From Mobilicoccus sp032100225 (lineage in GTDB: Bacteria; Actinomycetota; Actinomycetes; Actinomycetales; Dermatophilaceae): a DNA stretch of 7,307 nt. Made by a program: the position numbers and the translations under genes. Positions within the stretch are counted from its first letter, which is position 1. The number at the start of each line of letters is the position of its first letter. Below are positions 4,746 to 7,307 of the stretch, one piece after another. The stretch lies in assembly GCA_032100225.1 (NCBI GenBank), contig DAMDJY010000164.1, positions 1-7,307 on the forward strand, written 5' to 3'. Under the pieces are notes generated by a model, which had not been told where the DNA came from, searched no databases, and saw only the letters and a list, made by a program, of their open reading frames with translations.

Positions 4746-5798
4746 TCAGGGGACGCGGATGATCTGCCCCGCCCAGGCGAGTCCGGCGCCGAAGCCCATG
4801 AGGAGGGCGAGGTCGCCGCTCTTGGCCTTGCCCTCGCGCACCATGCGGGTGAGGGCGAGGGGGATGGAGGCGGCAGAGGTGTTGGCCATGTCGGTGAGGT
4901 CCTCGCGGGCGACGACGACGTGCTCCGGGAGTCCTGCTCGCTTGGTCATCGTGTCGATGATGCGGACGTTGGCCTGGTGGGGAACGAACACGTCGAGGTC
5001 GTCGACGGTCATGCCCGCGGCTTCGAGGATCTGCCCGATGACGGGCGCCATCGACGTGATGGCCCAGCGGAAGACCGACGGGCCCTCCATGCCGATCGAG
5101 GGGAACGGAAACACCTCGGCGGGCAGCGACCCGGTCGACTCCATGGTCTCCCAATCGCGGCGCAGGACAGTCCAATCGCGGGTCTGCGCGATCGTCATGG
5201 CACCCGAGCCGTCGGCGCCGAGGACAGAGGCCGAGATGCCGGGGGAGTCGCTCGGACCCACCACAGCCGCGCCGGCGCCGTCGCCGAAGATGAAGGCGGT
5301 GGTGCGGTCGGCGGGGTCGCGGAAGTCGGAGAACTTCTCGACACCGATGACGAGCACGTGGGTGGCGGAGCCGGACCGCACGGCGTCGTCGGCGGCAGCG
5401 ATGCCGTAACAGAACCCGGCGCAGGCGGCACCGAGGTCGTAGGCGGCGGCGTTGACCGCCCCGAGGGCGTCGGCGACCATCGGCCCGGCCGCAGGCGTCT
5501 GCCAGGGGTGGGTGATGGTCGCGAGGATGATGAGGTCGACCTGCTCGGGCGTGATGCCCGCGTCGGCCAGCGCTGCGCGACCGGCCTCGGCGGCCATGAT
5601 GACGACGGTCTCCTCGGGAGCGGCGACGCGGCGGGCGCCGATGCCCGACCGGTCGCGGATCCACTCGTCGCTGCTGTCGATCGCCTCGACGATCTCAGAG
5701 TTGGGCACGATGCGCTCGGGCCGGTGGTCGCCCAGGCCGAGGATGGCGGTGAACTCCGCACCCGTCCTCTGGCGCAGGCGCACGTCGCTACGGCTCAT
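4746..5798 (-). CDS. fabH: Beta-ketoacyl-ACP synthase III (KAS III)
   Basis: This 350-residue protein starts fatty-acid synthesis by condensing a short acyl-CoA primer with malonyl-ACP, setting straight versus branched chain type. The Cys-His-Asn triad is intact: C126 in LGAACAGFCYG, H274 in VPHQANVRI and N306 in NTSAAS. SSDEWIRDRSGIGARR (42-57) is the conserved N-terminal segment, MEGPSVFRWA (237-246) is typical of the acyl-binding region, and the C-terminus ends in GFGAGLAWAG. The first 15 or so residues before EFTAILGLG form a short N-terminal extension common in actinobacterial FabH. The ATG overlaps the fabD stop as ATGA, so translation is probably coupled; AGGTGA 6 bases upstream serves as the Shine-Dalgarno. 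Primer preference cannot be read reliably from sequence by eye. Confidence 0.97.
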   Translation of the reverse strand: MSRSDVRLRQRTGAEFTAILGLGDHRPERIVPNSEIVEAIDSSDEWIRDRSGIGARRVAAPEETVVIMAAEAGRAALADAGITPEQVDLIILATITHPWQTPAAGPMVADALGAVNAAAYDLGAACAGFCYGIAAADDAVRSGSATHVLVIGVEKFSDFRDPADRTTAFIFGDGAGAAVVGPSDSPGISASVLGADGSGAMTIAQTRDWTVLRRDWETMESTGSLPAEVFPFPSIGMEGPSVFRWAITSMAPVIGQILEAAGMTVDDLDVFVPHQANVRIIDTMTKRAGLPEHVVVAREDLTDMANTSAASIPLALTRMVREGKAKSGDLALLMGFGAGLAWAGQIIRVP

Positions 5799-6748
5799 GC
5801 GGTCACCTGCACGGCGTGCTGGTCGACGAACGCCCGTGCGTCGTCGAGCGATTCGGGCCCGGCGAGGGCAAAACGCTCGACGTCATTGAGAGCGCGCTTG
5901 GCCAGACCGACGAGGGTGCCGGAGGGCACGAGTTCGAGGATGCCCGTGACGCCCATCTCGGCGAAGGTCTCCATGCACAGGTCCCAGCGGACGGGGTTGC
6001 TGACCTGCCCCACGAGGCGGCGCACGAGGTCGGCGCCATCCTCCATCGGCTGCCCGTCGCGGTTGGAGATGAACGGGATCGTCGGGTCCTCGACGGCAGC
6101 ATGGCGGGCTGCCTCATCGAGGATGTCGACGGCGGGGGACATGAAGTGGGTGTGGAACGCGCCGGCGACCGACAACGCCTTGACCCGGGTGCGCGCGGGC
6201 GGCTCATCGGCGAGGGCCTGGAGCGCCTCGAGATCGCCTGCTGCGACGACCTGTCCGCCGCCGTTGACGTTGGCGGGGGTGAGTCCGTGGGCCTCGATGG
6301 CGGCCAGGACCTCTTCGGGCTTGCCGCCGAGCACGGCGCTCATGCCCGTGGGGTGGGCGTTGCTGGCCTCGGCCATCGCACGGCCTCGCACGCCGACGAG
6401 CTGCATGGCCTGCATCGGGGTGAACGCCCCACTGACGGCTGCTGCGGTGAACTCACCGACCGAGTGTCCGGCGACGGCGCCCGCGGGCGGGGTGGGGAAA
6501 CTCGGCGCTGTCCCCTCGGGGTCGAGTAGCGCCGAGAGGCTGAGCAATCCACTCGCGACGATCAGCGGCTGGGCCACCGAGGTGTCGCGGATGGTGTCCG
6601 CGTCAGAGGTGGTGCCGTGGGCGACGAGGTCGATCTCCGCAGCCTCCGAGTACGCCTCGAGGGCGCTGCGGAGAGCGGGGCTCTCGAGCCAGGGGGTGAG
6701 GAGACCGGGGACCTGAGCGCCCTGTCCAGGGCAGACGATGACGAGCAC
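5795..6748 (-). CDS. fabD: Malonyl-CoA:ACP transacylase
   Basis: FabD moves malonyl from CoA to ACP, supplying FabH and FabF. With the GTG start at 6748 the protein is 317 residues and opens MLVIVCPGQGAQ, the usual beginning of actinobacterial FabD. Catalytic S96 lies in GHSVGE and H199 in AGAFHTHFMSPA; the malonyl-carboxylate-binding Arg is R121 in VRGRAM; NPVRW (251-255) and VPSGTLVGLAKR follow. An ATG 51 bases further upstream (6799) would add 17 polar residues with no family match, so I prefer the GTG, even though its Shine-Dalgarno is weak (CTGGA, about 4-5 bases away). The stop overlaps the fabH start as ATGA. A 102-bp gap separates it from the upstream regulator gene, so it may have its own promoter there. 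Confidence 0.95.
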   Translation of the reverse strand: MLVIVCPGQGAQVPGLLTPWLESPALRSALEAYSEAAEIDLVAHGTTSDADTIRDTSVAQPLIVASGLLSLSALLDPEGTAPSFPTPPAGAVAGHSVGEFTAAAVSGAFTPMQAMQLVGVRGRAMAEASNAHPTGMSAVLGGKPEEVLAAIEAHGLTPANVNGGGQVVAAGDLEALQALADEPPARTRVKALSVAGAFHTHFMSPAVDILDEAARHAAVEDPTIPFISNRDGQPMEDGADLVRRLVGQVSNPVRWDLCMETFAEMGVTGILELVPSGTLVGLAKRALNDVERFALAGPESLDDARAFVDQHAVQVTA

Positions 6749-6850
6749 GGATCCAGCCTGTCGGATACGTGTCTCGGACGCAGTCTCTGCCGCCCACAAC
6801 TACCCGCCGGTCATCTGGACGATTCCTACAAAACGCGTGAGCGTCGGCGT
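6749..6850 (-). promoter_or_regulatory. Gap between regulator gene and fabD, expected FAS II promoter/operator
   Basis: In Streptomyces the FasR regulator acts at the fabD promoter, so the equivalent site would be in this 102-bp gap. On the minus strand it holds an A/T-rich patch (CGCGTTTTGTAGGA, 6829-6842), then GTAGTTGTGG, and a direct repeat GAGAC-N7-GAGAC about 20-40 bases before the GTG. I see no -35/-10 pair with proper spacing and no terminator after the regulator gene, so readthrough is also possible. Confidence 0.4.
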
Positions 6851-7307
6851 TCAGTCGCCGAGCGCAGGGGGGCGCCGCAATCGGGGTTCGGAGCGCGCCA
6901 GGCGCCCCAGAGCCAGGCCGGTACCCAGCACATGTGCTTCACGGGGGACCGTCGGATCGAGCCCGACGACCTTGGCGATGCGCCCGAGGCGGTAACGCAC
7001 CGTGTTGGCGTGCACGTACAGAGCGCGGGCGGTCCTCTCCAGGGAGCGGCCCGTCTCCAGGTAGGTCGAGAGAGTCTCGAGGAGCTCGCCGCCGGCCCCG
7101 TGGAGGGGCGTGTAGGTGCGTTCGACGAGCTGCCCGCGAGCGGGTTTTTCACCGAGGAGGGCGCGCTCGGGCAGGAGGTCGTCGGCGTCGACGACGCGGG
7201 GGGCCGCGGGCCAGGCGGGCACGGCCGAGAGTCCGGAGAGCGCAGCGCGGGCTGACCGGCCGGCGGCGAACAGGCGGGGGACGACGGGACCGACAACGAT
7301 CGGACCC
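6851..7307 (-). CDS. fasR: PucR-family transcriptional regulator, FasR-like (N-terminus outside window)
   Basis: The frame is open to the window edge; 151 complete codons of the C-terminal part are visible. The visible part starts in a VVGPVVPRLFAAGRSARAALSGL segment, followed by DADDLLPERALLG. The C-terminal PucR-type helix-turn-helix (HTH_30, PF13556) then reads LLETLSTYLETGRSLERTARALYVHANTVRYRLGRIAKVVGLDP in parts, with the diagnostic HANTVRYRL core. Position directly before fabD matches FasR of Streptomyces coelicolor (SCO2386), an activator of the fabD-fabH-acpP-fabF operon. The gene is in the same direction as fabD, 102 bp upstream. The ligand-sensing N-terminal half cannot be seen. Family assignment is firm; the FasR role rests on synteny. 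Confidence 0.88.
   Translation of the reverse strand, partial: GPIVVGPVVPRLFAAGRSARAALSGLSAVPAWPAAPRVVDADDLLPERALLGEKPARGQLVERTYTPLHGAGGELLETLSTYLETGRSLERTARALYVHANTVRYRLGRIAKVVGLDPTVPREAHVLGTGLALGRLARSEPRLRRPPALGD

Noticed and set aside
4651..5664. N-terminal extension of the acpP reading frame to about 420 residues
   Set aside because: The extra part is Arg/His/Pro-rich shadow of fabH in another frame. ACP is a stand-alone protein of about 80 residues and has its own Shine-Dalgarno at 4650.
4920..6716. A 598-codon open frame on the plus strand opposite fabH and fabD
   Set aside because: It crosses two well-supported minus-strand genes and their junction; composition is typical of an antisense shadow and no domain is recognisable.
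1..7307. Mobile element, CRISPR array, tRNA or prophage signatures
   Set aside because: No transposase, repeated spacer pattern, tRNA cloverleaf or flanking direct repeats could be found by reading both strands.

Overview
The window is high-GC DNA with strong third-position G/C bias, from an actinobacterium. The gene order pucR-type regulator - fabD - fabH - acpP - fabF next to a DUF3145 gene is the conserved actinobacterial type II fatty-acid-synthase (FAS II) locus known from Streptomyces (fasR-fabD-fabH-acpP-fabF-SCO2391). A WXG100 pair and an ARB_07466/M15-like secreted protein fit a high-GC Gram-positive host. A genus cannot be read from the sequence alone; a Micrococcales-type organism is my guess.

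Left part (1-1600). Two WXG100 (ESAT-6/CFP-10-like) genes lie in tandem on the minus strand, 13 bp apart, and look like one type VII secretion substrate pair. Only the upstream partner carries a C-terminal YxxxE signal. Divergent from them is a plus-strand gene for a small exported protein with an M15-type metal-binding signature, probably a cell-wall peptidase. It has no Shine-Dalgarno of its own. A 13-codon leader with a good Shine-Dalgarno overlaps its start as ATGA. A perfect 19-bp inverted repeat closes this gene and the convergent gene beyond it.

Middle part (1600-2330). An 86-residue protein of unknown function is encoded on the minus strand behind a strong ribosome-binding site. It is followed by 431 bp with no supportable gene. 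This stretch holds candidate promoters for the DUF3145 gene, a small palindrome at the predicted transcription start, and several short hairpins.

Right part (2331-7307). The DUF3145 gene (plus) converges on the minus-strand FAS II operon across a bidirectional hairpin. In transcription order the operon side reads: FasR-like PucR-family regulator (N-terminus outside the window), fabD (malonyl-CoA:ACP transacylase), fabH (KAS III, initiation), acpP (acyl carrier protein) and fabF (KAS II, elongation). fabD and fabH overlap as ATGA. A strong hairpin between acpP and fabF probably lowers fabF expression relative to acpP. FabD loads malonyl on ACP, FabH condenses it with a primer acyl-CoA, and FabF carries out later condensations. 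The reductases and dehydratase are not in this window. All catalytic residues I checked are intact.

Most of the window is a standard housekeeping locus. I see no clear new system. The points most worth a second look are the coupled leader peptide, the acpP-fabF hairpin, and the WXG100 pair beside a secreted hydrolase.
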